This document shows positions 15,401 to 26,360 of a stretch of DNA of 64,000 nt, piece after piece. Origin of the DNA: Aquila chrysaetos chrysaetos (lineage: Eukaryota > Chordata > Aves > Accipitriformes > Accipitridae); NCBI RefSeq assembly GCF_900496995.4, contig NC_044014.1:14224501-14288500 (forward strand). The letters are read 5' to 3'. The notes beneath the pieces are model-generated. The model was not told where the DNA came from, did not search any database, and was given only the letters and a program-made list of their open reading frames with translations. The position numbers and the translations under genes were made by a program. The first letter of the stretch is position 1. Every line of letters begins with the position of its first letter.

Positions 15401-16559
15401 CCATGGCAATTTCTCAGTACCTTTATCAAACTTACCTTACATCATGTACGCTGAGGGCTGAGGAGGAGGAAAGTTGTTTGTGCTGATGTGCCTCATTTAT
15501 GCTAGTTTTCCATTGTTAGCCACGGAGGACAAATAAATCTGTTGTGGGGTTCAGCACTTGGGGAGACTGGGAGACTGCAGCACTGATGATTAGTAGGTTT
15601 ACAGGGTCTGTTGGAGGAAACGCTGACTGGGACAGCTCTGCTTCAACTGACAGCTCCACCAGGCACACAGTAGCTGTGTGCAATACTGCAGCCATTAAGG
15701 ACCTTTGTCTCTGGCTTGCCGTCTAGGAAAGGGGATTATTTTTACATTTCTGTTCTCTTGTACATTTTCAGGGTTCATTTCTCTTAAAGGGAGATAAAAT
15801 TTGATACTGAAGTTCTGTGACTTTCTACTCCCCTAACTGTCTGAGTAGTCTGAAGTGCACGGATGGGATTGCATTGCTAGGTGAATGAAAGTTGCACTGT
15901 AGCAGTTTTTCCACAAGATGCCAGCATTGGGCCAGCAGTTACAGGTCCTGGCCACGGGCCTTCTGTTATACACGTTTTTGAAGTTGTGTATGAGCAAAAG
16001 GATTTTCATTTGGTTTCTTCTGCAGTTGCAGAAACTGGATGGCTTGCATAGGTGGACAGTGGAGGTACCCTTAAGTTATTAACCTCATCATCAGGTTGTA
16101 CTGAATGAGCCCTGTATATTAGAGTCTGCAAGACTGCTTATCTTTCACCCTCATTACTAGTGTTACAGCCCTGACACTTCCCAGAAAAGTCAGTGGGAAT
16201 AGTTGATAATTGGAGAACTGTAGGCACAGACTGGCTCTCTTCCCTCTGAATGCATGCATCTCTGCTTTAGTACCTAAGGCATTCTTCCTCTCCAACAGCT
16301 GTGGGTTTTTTATAACTAATCTGGATTATAATAGTTAAAAAGAGGCAGTTAGACTGAAGTCTTTCCTCCATGCCTGGCTACATTTTCCTTTTTTTCTGCA
16401 GATGCTGAAAAAGGCTGCCATTTCCTTCATGTCCTGAGTTGTGTGCGGCAGAGCTACAACCCCTCTCTGGCTGAAGTGGTGATGCACCGTGTCTTGGAAC
16501 TGCTGGAGAGTAACAGTGATGTTGTCAGCACTATGGAAGGATATTATATGGCATTTTAA
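424..16559 (+). CDS. STN1: STN1 (OBFC1), CST complex subunit, 5'-incomplete gene span
   Basis: STN1 is the middle subunit of the CTC1-STN1-TEN1 complex, which binds single-stranded telomeric DNA and recruits polymerase alpha-primase for C-strand fill-in. Seven coding exons were joined by GT-AG splice sites and continuous phase: 424-495, 2273-2434, 3716-3827, 4596-4758, 11691-11813, 12411-12483 and 16402-16559. They give about 287 residues. Recognisable family stretches are [10 protein letters not shown] and KIEIGD-like [12 protein letters not shown] in the OB fold, KVDDPV and ARMLELP-like [25 protein letters not shown] [11 protein letters not shown], and EKGCHFLH near the end. The mammalian protein is 368 residues and the part seen here corresponds to roughly residue 77 to its end. 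The start codon and first exons lie left of the window. No internal stop or frameshift was found. Identification is from remembered family sequence, not a search; confidence is high. Confidence 0.95.
496..2272 (+). other. STN1 intron
   Basis: A 1777-bp intron between two OB-fold exons. AT-rich, with no coding similarity, LINE or RNA gene recognised. Short open frames inside look like chance. Confidence 0.8.
2273..2434 (+). CDS. STN1: STN1 internal exon (OB fold core)
   Basis: A 162-bp exon from acceptor AG 2271-2272 to donor GT 2435-2436, entering and leaving in phase 1. It encodes [18 protein letters not shown] followed by [18 protein letters not shown], the conserved middle of the STN1 OB fold. 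The final T plus AT of the next exon makes a Tyr codon, giving the family pattern Tyr-Lys-Val-Asp-Asp-Pro across the junction. This supports the exact splice choice. Confidence 0.92.
2435..3715 (+). other. STN1 intron
   Basis: A 1281-bp intron with donor GTGAGT and acceptor CTCCAG. No further feature seen. Confidence 0.8.
3716..3827 (+). CDS. STN1: STN1 internal exon (end of OB fold)
   Basis: A 112-bp exon from acceptor AG 3714-3715 to donor GTAAAT at 3828. It encodes [18 protein letters not shown] and [15 protein letters not shown]. This is the last strand and helix of the OB fold and the start of the linker to the C-terminal winged helices. It leaves in phase 2 and the following exon supplies one base to complete a Ser codon. 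Confidence 0.92.
3828..4595 (+). other. STN1 intron
   Basis: A 768-bp intron with donor GTAAAT and acceptor TTGCAG. No further feature seen. Confidence 0.8.
4596..4758 (+). CDS. STN1: STN1 internal exon (linker and first winged helix)
   Basis: A 163-bp exon from acceptor AG 4594-4595 to donor GTGAGT at 4759. It encodes [20 protein letters not shown] then [14 protein letters not shown]. The helical FYQQELE segment is a clear STN1 signature that opens the first C-terminal winged helix-turn-helix. The exon ends in phase 0 with Cys-Gln-Glu. The stretch just before the donor (HLPSRSC) has no obvious mammalian counterpart by eye, consistent with a variable loop. Confidence 0.92.
4759..11690 (+). 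other. STN1 long intron (6.9 kb)
   Basis: The largest visible STN1 intron, between the first winged-helix exons. Read in both strands it shows only short open frames of up to about 82 codons, without recognisable protein similarity. No CR1, SINE or RNA gene was recognised. The sequence is about 40 percent GC by eye with scattered A- and T-rich stretches. Confidence 0.75.
11691..11813 (+). CDS. STN1: STN1 internal exon (winged helix)
   Basis: A 123-bp, 41-codon exon in phase 0 at both ends, from acceptor CCCATCCAG (AG 11689-11690) to donor GTAAGA at 11814. It encodes [19 protein letters not shown] followed by [14 protein letters not shown]. This matches the [17 protein letters not shown] pattern of the family. 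It lies 6.9 kb downstream of the preceding exon, the longest visible STN1 intron. Confidence 0.93.
11814..12410 (+). other. STN1 intron
   Basis: A 597-bp intron with donor GTAAGA and acceptor CTCCAG. Nothing else recognised. Confidence 0.8.
12411..12483 (+). CDS. STN1: STN1 internal exon (second winged helix, start)
   Basis: A 73-bp exon from acceptor CCTCCAG (AG 12409-12410) to donor GTAAGT at 12484, leaving in phase 1. It encodes [20 protein letters not shown] followed by RKPR. This matches the family's VT.EDKDL...I..DC.KP segment at the start of the second C-terminal winged helix. The last C joins AT of the final exon to give His. Confidence 0.92.
12484..16401 (+). other. STN1 last intron (3.9 kb)
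   Basis: A 3918-bp intron with donor GTAAGT and acceptor CTGCAG. Only short, unrecognised open frames (up to 86 codons) occur. No repeat family identified. Confidence 0.78.
16402..16559 (+). CDS. STN1: STN1 terminal coding exon and stop
   Basis: The last coding exon begins after acceptor TTTCTGCAG (AG 16400-16401) and ends at TAA 16557-16559. It encodes [20 protein letters not shown] followed by a helix ending [20 protein letters not shown] and AF. The closing Ser-Thr-Met-Glu..Tyr-Tyr..Ala-Phe ending is the family's C terminus, so the protein is complete at this end. Confidence 0.94.
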
Positions 16560-16830
16560 AAAGAGAAGATGATACTTTTGTTCTGGTCCATTCAGGATGA
16601 AGGAGGGAAGAAGGAGAGGTTGAGTGACCCTGAAAAGCTGCTATTACCTGGTATGATCTAGATGGGGAAAAAAAAGAGCATTCTGATTCTCCAAATGCTG
16701 TTTTTGTCCAGCTTCAGAGAAGTTGTCCAAATACTTGTTTTAATATTCTTGCTAACTTCCTTGCTGTTCCTAGTGAAAGCTGTATCAAACTGATTCTGGA
16801 CATCCTAATAAAGCAGGGGAGTTGGAAAAG
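16560..16830 (+). other. STN1: STN1 3' UTR (predicted extent)
   Basis: Sequence from the stop codon to just past the first canonical AATAAA (16807-16812). The end at about 16830 is a prediction, because cleavage normally falls 10-30 bases after the signal. Further polyadenylation-like signals downstream (ATTAAA near 17155, AATAAA near 18235) mean longer UTR forms are possible. Confidence 0.55.
16807..16812 (+). terminator. Polyadenylation signal AATAAA for STN1
   Basis: A canonical AATAAA 248 bases after the STN1 stop, with a TG-containing stretch (AGATGTGACATGG) about 45 bases downstream. It is the first canonical signal on the plus strand after the stop. Confidence 0.6.
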
Positions 16831-19800
16831 AAACCGGGCTCTTTCCCTGCAGTAAGATGTGACATGGCCATCCTCACATTTATATCCAGTGAGCCCGAAA
16901 GAAAAGTCACTGCTAAAGAGTGCTGTTTACAGCAGTGGTCGTGTCAGGACACGTTTTTCTGGCTTAAAGACTGATCTTGTGATCTTTCCATATGGTAATA
17001 GCTGTGGATCTTTCTTTTTATGTATACCTTGTAATAGCTAGAGAAAGCACATGCAAGAAACCACCAAAAGATTTAAGATTTGCCTGTTCTTCCTGGAAGT
17101 GTTGGTGTACCCATGTCTATAAATATGTATTCCTGAATGTGCACAGCTTTCCCACTATTAAAGCAGTCCTCACCTCTCCCTGAAAAGAAAAATTCGGGAA
17201 TGGGGTCCTGCATCCCTTCCCCATCCAGCAACCTTGCTCACTGCTTGTCAAGCATGTCTGGATTCCCCTGGCTACCATGTGCGCTACTGATGCATGTTGT
17301 TGTGGATTCTGTTCAGAATCCTCAAAATCAGCCACTGTTTTGCTGTTTATTTTTAAATTGCTTCCTACATCACAAATGGTAAACCATAAATCAGATGCTT
17401 TGGAAAAGAAAATATGAAAGCCAGCAAGACCCTCTGTAATCTTTGTGCTCCCTGTTGCCTTTTGTGTCTTCTATTCCTTGTCACCTTTGGGGAAAAATAC
17501 TATCCATATCTGTGCTTGCAGAGGAACACAAGACATTGATGAAATAACATTGCCCTAAAGAAAGTTATTATGCAAGATGTTTGATCTGGAATAATCACAA
17601 CTCCGTTACATGCCACAGTTCAAAGCCCAGAGCTGTTAAGTATTTACCCTTAGAGAGGGCTTGCTGCTGCAGGGCCTTGGCTGTTTAATTAATCTGTTTA
17701 ATTAATGGTGGTGAGACCTTTAACTTGAAAAGAGTAGAAAGGATTGAACGTATCCTTCCTGTTTCCTCTGCACCTTCCCTGTAACAGTTGAAATAGCAGA
17801 CTCCCAGGAGGCAGATGTAGTGGTAAAGCCCTATAAGGATTGACATAGCAGGGAAAAATAAACCATGTGCATGAGGAAAGCCAGTGAGTAGCCCCATGTG
17901 TGCAAGATCTCTGGTTTGTTGTTATATGCCTCATTCCAAGCCCTGGCTGCAGTGAGATATAGGCTAAGAGAAAGGCATGACAAAATATTTGGCATTTGCA
18001 TTCAGAGGCCTGTGGAAAACTCTGGCCTTAAAGAGATGGTGTGTTTGTCCATAGTGGAAAACTATGTATGAATCATTCTTTTGCTGTAAATTCCCTACTT
18101 GCTGCAGGGCTCAATAGTTGGTTTCCCTGCAGGCTGCCCTACTCCTAGTGTTGCTGTTCCGAGTTGGGTATCTTCTAGTCAGATCTTAGTATGGGCCTGA
18201 ACAGATACGGAAAGGATGTACCTGTGCAGAAGCAAATAAAAGAGAAGAGGATTAAGAAAGAGTTGTAGAAGTCTCACCCCCACCAATGCCCCTGAATGTC
18301 TTTGGAAATCAGGGAAAGAAGTCCAGATTCTGACTGAAGTGGTACTGAGGGGAATTACAACTTTAGTTTATGCCTACAAAAAGGTCTGGTTGGCCACAGA
18401 GGAGATTCACTTTTCAGATTCCTGGTCTGATTACTGATCAGTTTGAAGTGATGCTTAAAAACAAAGGCTATCTATGGAAGAATTAGTTTGGAATATTGAT
18501 TCCTAAATTCAAACTCACTTCAGGAGTTAACCATATGTTGCTGCTTGATTATGGACAAGTCACCTACTTGGCAAGAGTTTGAGGATATTTTAAAGGAAAG
18601 TATGTGGTGTCTTGGACCATATGGAAGAGCATGGCATCTAATTTAAGAGAGTGGCTTGTTCATTCTCTTGAAATGTTCTGTATTAGCAGAAGCTGATTTT
18701 GCTGGGAAAGGGTTAAAAGAAGTCTGTTAGCTCAGTGGGAAAGGTGATTTCCTCTCTTAGGTTAGAAGAAAGACAGACCTGGTTCTTCTGAGGGTGTCAG
18801 CCAAGTGTGTGGGCTGGATGAGTTTTGGGAGGAGCTCTGCTCAGCTAAATATTGGAGGAAAAGATAGTCTGGAGAATCACGTTGCTCTTTAGGGTCTCTT
18901 TAAAATAAATTCATACCAAAATAGGATTACGTCTTTGTCCTTTGCAGCTTGTATAGGCATACATGCAGCTTCTAACAGGTTCTACTCTCTCCAACTTTGA
19001 TGCTGCACTGCCTGTGTTTTAGATGTGTTTCTATGTGTAAAGTCTGCCTAAAACCCCTAGCCACCTATTTTCTGTGCATTGGAGGTTGATGCAGACACAA
19101 AGCGTCTGCCCTCTCTGCCCTGCCCCTGTTGCAATTAAAAGCACTGGTCAACTGCAAAGCCTCAGAGATGAGGTGGGAGGAATTTATCTCAGGAAAGACA
19201 GATAAGTCACTCCGGAAAGAACCTGTCCTTGGAAGTTTTTAAGTTGGTCCTTGCTGGCCATGCTGGACTCTTGTGACGGAGAGTGCATTCTGTTGGAGAT
19301 TGCTCTCCAAGAACAGGGAAAAGGGATTTTTCTCATTTGAGTTAACTCGGGGAAATAATATGAATGAACACAAGGGAGCCTACAGTTTTTACATGAGTGA
19401 AAGGTTAAGGTAAAATTAATGGAGGTGCCTATCTTTAAGTTACACATTCTAATTCTGAATAACTGTATGGAATAGTTGTGCCTTAAGCTTGCATGCTTTA
19501 TTTTTTCCACGGTAGCCACCCAAAACAGACTAACACTTACTCTGGTTGAGTGCATTCCCCCTCTTGTACCTACAGGGAACACCATATGCATATGCCTGCA
19601 CAGAAGTACCCCAGCTAGCTGTGGGAGCACAGAGCTCACTGTAGATTGATTTACCCCTTTACTCAGTATCTCTACAGTATGCTTCTGTGACAGCAGTCTA
19701 GACATACCCATATTGGTATAAGTCACCTTTATGTAAGTCTAACTACACACACTAGGGCTTTTACTGCTAATAAACTGTCTCTCTGTTTAAAGATCATATC

Positions 19801-20289
19801 CTTAACCAAGAGAGTCATATCATGCACACTGTTAAAATTCTTAGACTTAGACCACACCCACAAAATATTGTGTGGAACATGCAGTGAAAGCACACTTTCT
19901 TGTTTTGTTTAATTTGAAAACTCGTTAGGCAACACAATTATTACTGGTTTATTAAAGGACTTTGAAGGTGGCACTTTAATGTAAAACTGACAAGTGAGAA
20001 TTCATGTTGTAGGACTGAATCATGGCCAGTTCTAGTTTCCATAGAAACAGTTATGGCAGTAAAAGGCAGGTAAGTAAAATGGAGTTTTTAAAAGCAGTCA
20101 GCATTTTTATGTTACCTTAAAAAGGTATGTTTCCATAGAAATGCAGCACCTGAGAACAAAATTACTAAAGAATCTTAATATTTTATACTAGCAAAATGCA
20201 AGGTGATCGCTTTTCTGGTGAGGAAACGAAGGAACAACTCTGCCTTCAGTCCCCGCTATGTGTTTAAGTGAGAGAAGAGATGAGGTTGC

Positions 20290-20345
20290 TTCATGCCTCA
20301 GTCTCCCTCTTTTGTAAATTGGGGATAATACAGCTCCTTGTGTAG
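20290..20345 (+). repeat. MIR-like SINE fragment
   Basis: The run GCCTCAGTCTCCCTCTTTTG followed by TAAATTGGGGATAATA closely resembles the right part of the amniote MIR consensus (CCTCAGTTTCC..ATCTGTAAAATGGGGATAATA). A second weaker match to the MIR left part (TTCTAATCCAAGCCCC) lies near 20477-20492. Because the order is inverted relative to MIR, that would be a separate copy. Judged by memory of the consensus only. Confidence 0.5.
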
Positions 20346-22017
20346 GGCATAAGCCTCTATTTTTTCTTAACATTAATCATTAAAAACTCTTGAGATCTGT
20401 CAATGGGAGCTGTTAGAGAAGACCTCTGTGGGTATGTGGGAGAGGGTGAATGGATAGATGCTGGAGCGGGACTTAGTTCTAATCCAAGCCCCACCTTTGC
20501 TAATAGCTTTATCTTTCTCTGCCTATCTTTCCATGCATATTGCTTTGCCTGTCTTGTCTTTTTGCTCTCCAGGTCCTATGAGGCAATGATGGTCTCCCTG
20601 TTTTTATTTGTATCAAATATTTTTCCTGGAATCCAGTTCCCTCTTATGACTTCTTAGATGACTTCTTAAAATTAGAAATCCAGATACATGAGTTCTGAGT
20701 GTTCTTGTTCTCAGATCTTTGGATTGTAAATGTGTACCTATGAGGGTATCTATTTTACGCAAGCTACCTGGGAAATTAAGCTTTTCCTTCAAAGTAATAA
20801 ATGAAAAATTTAAAGATTGGCTACATGACTGAAAGCTGTTACTTTTGTGGATCTGTCCATACTTGTGTATTCCAGTGATGAACACCATAAATAGAAGGAG
20901 TTGATAATTCATTATTCAGAATGAGAATTCATCAATGAACTGCCAGTGAGACACGGGGCCACATGGAGAATTATGAGACAAAGTACTGAAAATCTGCTTG
21001 TCAAAGTAATGCAGTTTGGTTTACTTCGGGAGTAAGCCAATCCTGTGGGGAAAAGATGTGCCTAGCAAAGATTTGTATCTTTATACTTACCTCTAAATGG
21101 GAAGGGAACAAGTTCAGATCCCATGGGCAACCTGAATTTTGAAACTTTCTGTCAGTGTGGTGTTAGGTTCTATATTGCTCTCTTTCAGCGTAGTCTCCAG
21201 CCCTCCTGTCCCAACCCTACAGGCTAGTGAGCAAACAAAAGTTCAGCTGCAAAGATAAAAGAGTAGTTATAATAATTGGTTACCATCCTCCAGGAGCCCC
21301 AGCATTACAGAAACATTTTTGTGGATGTTTGTTGGCAGCAGGGAAATGCTGAGCCAGGGATCTTGGGTTTCATTCCTAGCAATATGCCGTCAGGCACAGA
21401 GGCTTTCCCCCTCATTTCTTTCATCTATTTCTGCTCTCCACTCTCTCCTCTAACTGTCATTTCTCAGGCCCTTCCTTCCATTCACAATCTCACGGTTCAT
21501 CTCTGCACCACAGATCCTGGTCAAACCTCCTTCCTCTCTACTTTGTTCCCTTTTTCTTTCCTAACTCAAATATCCTTGTCAGCATATGGCAATTGAAAGT
21601 TTCAGTATAATCCCCTTGCCTAACTGACCTGGCACTGTTCACAGCCCATTCCAATTCCAGCAGGCTGTGCTTCTCTCCTTTTCTAGGCACCAGAAGAGGC
21701 AGATACCATTCACTTCACTCTTGAGCTTTCTTCCCTATGTAGTTTGCAGCAGGAAAGAGCTGCAATTTCAGGAAAACAATGCTTTTTCCACCCCACCCTC
21801 CCACAAACCCAGTAGCAACCTCAAAGAATCTAGTGGTGGTTTTCTTGCAGGTATCCAAGTACAAAATAAATATAATTAAAAAATAGAACACTTGTGTCTA
21901 GCCCAAACCTGAGTGAGCACAACAGACACCCCTGACAAGCTACCTGCCTCTCCCTGCCACTTTCACGTCCTTGCAGATTTCATTGCAGACATGATCTGTG
22001 AAGCTGATGTGGACTTT

Positions 22018-22049
22018 TAGTTTGTGTGTCTCCTAGTTTGTGTGTCTCC
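22018..22049 (+). repeat. Perfect 16-bp tandem duplication
   Basis: The 16-base unit TAGTTTGTGTGTCTCC occurs twice head to tail without mismatch. A second small duplication (TGTGATTATATT at 22076 and 22092) follows. Likely replication slippage; no function inferred. Confidence 0.8.
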
Positions 22050-24516
22050 TTTTAGCCTGTTTTTTCTGAGAAAGTGTGATTATATTCTGATGTGATTATA
22101 TTTTGTGTCTGCGTATTTGTCAACTTCTGTCCCACCACCCCAAGTGACTTTGTAATCTGTTGGCTAGTTAAGAGGGGTGAAGGACCCTGAGCTGTTATGG
22201 TCTTGTATATTTTTAGAAAATAGGTGCACTGATAGAAGAGGGAAGCAAAAATTTTGCCTCCATTAAGGGGAAGGAAAAAACTCAGTTGTACAGCACTAGA
22301 GAAACCACACATGAGATGGTCCCAAGGAACCTGGGTTTGTAACTTCAGTAACTTCAGCTGCCACAAGAAGTACTTGTTCTGCAGTGTCCTTTTAAGAAAT
22401 GACTGGACTGTTTTTCCTGAAGTTTGCTAGCAGAGGTCACCCCAAGGCAGACATTTGTGATAGGAAACTGCAAATCAAAGCCTTAAAATCTGGTGAAGTT
22501 ATAGCATCTACATCAGGGTGCAAAGTTGAGTAACTGATTGTTAGGGGTGCCACCAGCCCATTCCCACTAACATCTTTTAAATGTGCAATGGAGGTTATAG
22601 TAATCTAGTCACAGTTACTTACGAGTTGAAACCAGCCCAGATTAACAAGATTGCCTGAGCATAACATAACCAGGAATTTGCTAGTAAAAGAAATAACCTA
22701 AAGGAATGATTTTCAGCAAATGTTGAACGACGGAACAGTGCAGTGCCAATTAACCTGGCACAACATGTCCTACAGCTCCTGTTTTAGCTTGCTTTTTGTT
22801 ATTGATTGGAAGAATGAAAGCTCCTTCCCTACCAGCTAGAACTGGAGCTCTCTGCCACCTTAGCCTGTGATGAACAAGCTGTGAATCTACAAGCATGTAA
22901 AGGCCAAAACATCTGCTCATCTTGCTTGAAAACTGGAGGAGTGGCTGCAGCTAAGCCACTGCTTCCAAAGAAGATTTAGGCTGAGACATCTAGTTCTTTG
23001 TTCTTCTTTTTAATTTGCCCAAGTTAAAAGTAAAGCAGACAGGAAAGTCATCCCACCTCTGCTGTGAGCAAGGTAAGATAAATTGCAAATGTATGTCGCT
23101 GCATAACAGCCAATGTGATTAAATGAAGTATGTGCCAAGTCTGTTATTGACTTGGGAAGCCCATGGTTCCTCCCAGGAGTGGAGAGCTCATCCCAATATT
23201 ACAGTGATATTTGGAAATAGGAGGGAGGAATGGGTTCCCTCAAACGTCTTCCCCAACAATAGAGTTGTCCAAGCTCTGCAGGCCTACCTGATTCTAACAT
23301 GTGCTTTTCTTGGCCAGGGACAAAGATGGTAGGGAAATGAAAAGGGTTCTTGCAGTTAGGTTTTTCTCCTATTGCCAAAATTGAAGTCATTCACATTGAG
23401 AGTGTAGGAGTTGTCCTTGTGTGCATGTAAAACTCTGCTGCAATGTCCGCAAAAAACCCAGAGCTGTAACAAGCCAGCTGGTGTTCTGAAACTACTGCCT
23501 ACACTGCTAACTAATACTCTCTCATTGTTTTCTTCCTTCACCTTGTCTTTCTTCCCCAATAAAATCTCTTGAACTTAATTCCCGGTTCAAAGTAGTTATA
23601 CTCTCTCTCTTTGTCCTTCTGTGAGTACAGTGATCCAGGAGAGACATAACAGGAGCAAACTGATACAGAGAAGAGTTTTTGTTGGAACTCTGAACATAGG
23701 AAAGGATGAGAAATACAGAGGAAGGTAAGGGAGGAGGATTTAGCACAAAGATGTTTGAAATTAGTCCCATTGAAAAAGGCTAAAGAAATAATTGTCTAAT
23801 GATGCTTTAGACATCTGTTTCAGAACAGGCAGCAAGTGTTGCATGTAATGAAAGCAAGGACTTTTACTATTTTATTTCCTTCAGTTAGAAAGCAGGGGAG
23901 GAAATGAGGGCAGGAAAAAATGGAGTAAGAGAACAGTTATCATAAACAGCTGGACAATTTTATATAGAGCACAGTAATATTTATATGCTCTTCCTCTGCC
24001 TTCCTTATACTATCCTTTAACAGCTTCTCTATTCTGCAGGGTATTTTGTCCTTTCTAAAAGACTAGTGCTTTGGATGCTCAAAGTTAGATGCTAAAGTAA
24101 GAGCTGGCCACCAAAATGCCTTTGAGGATCAAAATGTTCAGGACAATGTAGTTGTCACTTACCCAGATGCTGTTACTAACTGATGGAAATGGTCCTGAAG
24201 GAGAAGCTGCCCTTGTCTCACAGGTGGTCTCCGTGTGCCTTAGTTGCTAGACCAGTGGCTGAGAAAGACTCCCATTAATGAAATGGTCTTTAGGGTTGCA
24301 CTCCTGGTGCTGTACGGCCATAGCTTAACACGTGCCTGGATCCAAATAAATACCTGGAATTATGTGGATGTTGTGTCCACTGCTCCAAACTGAAAAGCAC
24401 ACCTACACCAGGCCCTGCTAGAGAAACTATAGCTCCACTTTCCACAAGGCATTTTCTGGTTTGGGATGATCTTATTCCTTTTTCCAAGCAATAAACATCC
24501 TACAGGGCGTGTGGTT

Positions 24517-26360
24517 TTCATAGGATCATGGAATCATTTGGGTTGGAAAAGACCTTTAAGATCATCGAGTCCACCCATTAACCTAACCCTGCCAAGTCCA
24601 CCACTAAACCATGTCTCTAAGCACCACATCTACACATCTTTTAAATACCCCCAGGGATGGTGACTCCACCACTTCCCTGGGCAGCCTGTTTAAATGCTTG
24701 ATAACCCTTTCAGTGAAGAAATTTTTCCTAATATCTAATCTAAACTTCCCCTGCTGCAACTTGAGGCCATTTCCTCTTGTCCTATTGCTTGCTGCTTGGG
24801 AGAAGAGACCAACACCCACCTCGCTACAAAACCCTTTCAGGTAGTTGTAGAGATCAATAAGGTCTCCCCTCAGCCTCCTTTTCTCCAGACTAAACAACCC
24901 CACTTCCCTCAGCCGCCTCTCATAGGACTTGCGCTCTAGACCCTTCACCAGCTTCGTTACCCTTCTTTGGACACGCTCCAGCACCTCAATGTCCTTCTCG
25001 TAGTGAGGGGCCCAAAACTGAACACAGTGTTCAAGGTAATACCTCACCAGTGGCAAGTACAGGGGGACGATCACTTCCCTAGTCCTGCTGGCCATGCTAT
25101 TTCTGATACAGGCCAGGATGCTCCTGGCCTTCTTGGCCGCCTGGGCACACTGCTGGCTTATATTCAGCTGGCTGTCGACCAACACCTCCAGGTCTTTTTG
25201 CACCAGGCAGCTTTCCAGCCACTCTTCTCCAAGCCCATAGTGTTGCATAGGGTTCTTGTGACCCAAGTGCAGGACCTGACACTTGGCCTTGTTGAACCTC
25301 ATACAATTGGCCTTGGCCCATCGATCCAGCCTGTCTAGGGCCCTCTGTGGAGCCTTCCTACCCTCAGACAGATCAACCCTCCCGCCCAGCTCCATGTCAC
25401 CTGCAAACTTACTGAGGGTGGGCTCGATCCCCTCATCCAGATCATTGATAAAGATATTAAACAGAACCAGCCCCAACACTGAGCCCTGGGGAACGCCACT
25501 TGTGACCAGCCACCGCAATGGATTTAACTCCCTTTGCCACAACTTTTTGGGCCCAGCCAGCCAGGCAGTTTTTTACCCAACAAAGCGTATGCCCGTCCAA
25601 ACCACGACCAGCCAGTTTCTCCAGGAGAATGCTGTGAGAAATGGTGTCAAAGGCTTTACTAAAGTCTGGGTAGACAACATCCACAGCCTTTCCCTCATCT
25701 GCTACGTGGGTCACCTTGTCATAAAAAGAGATCAAGTTAGCCAAGCAGGACCTGCCTTTCATAAACCCACGCTGACTGAGCCTGATCACCTGGTTGTCCT
25801 GTTTGTGCCACGTGATGGCACTCAAGATGATCTGCTCCATAACCTTCCCCGGCACCAATGTCAGACCGACAGGCCTGTAGTTCCCCTGGATCCTCCTTCC
25901 AGCCCTTCCTGTAGATGGGTGTCACATTTGCTAACTTCCAGTCAGCAGGGACCTCCCCAGTTAGCCAGGACTGCTGACAGATGATTGAAAGTGGCTTGGT
26001 GAACACTTCTGCCAGCTTGTACTCAGTACCCTTGGGTGGATCCCATCCAGCCCCATAGACTTGTGTGTGTCTAAGTGATGTAGCAGGTTGCTAACCATTT
26101 CTCCTTGGATTATGGGGGCTTCATTCTGCTCCCTGTCCCTGTCTTCCAGCTCAGGGGGCTGGGTACCCGGAGAACAACTGGTCTTACTATTAAAGACTGA
26201 GTCACTACACTGCTGCCCTACAAGGTCTAACCTGGGAATGACTGGGGAAAAAATACTATTTGTATCTACCCATGGGATGATGTTGCTGCTGTGGAGGTCC
26301 AAAAGTGCTCCTCCTAAAGAAGTGTCTCTGCTGGGGAAACCCTTTTGCTTTTGCATGAAG
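24517..26360 (-). mobile_element. CR1 LINE, 5'-truncated and frameshifted
   Basis: A CR1 retroposon on the minus strand with its 3' end near 24517, where the complement reads the degenerate octamer tail (ATGATTCCATGATCCTATGA). The pieces of the pol protein run from about 26356 down to 24604: the THKSMGLDGIHPRVL linker, [59 protein letters not shown] and RKNFFTERV. These are hallmarks of CR1 reverse transcriptase and its C-terminal region. The reading frame changes at least three times (near 26010, 25870 and 25530), and the first Asp of the catalytic pair is Gly (codon 25399-25401). A full CR1 is about 4.5 kb, so the 5' end, ORF1 and endonuclease are missing. The 5' limit is less certain than the 3' limit (between about 26215 and 26360). 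Confidence 0.93.

Larger units (their letters stand above)
16831..24516. other. Intergenic DNA between STN1 and the CR1 element
   Basis: About 7.7 kb without a recognisable gene. The longest open frame is 180 codons on the minus strand at 19184-19726; its residue order does not look like a folded protein and its length is within chance for 64 kb. A MIR-like trace (20290-20345) and a 16-bp tandem duplication (22018-22049) are listed separately. Confidence 0.7.

Noticed and set aside
19184..19726. 180-codon minus-strand open frame in intergenic DNA
   Set aside because: The length is within chance for a window this size. The residue order shows no domain, repeat or family pattern, and no splice or start context supports it.
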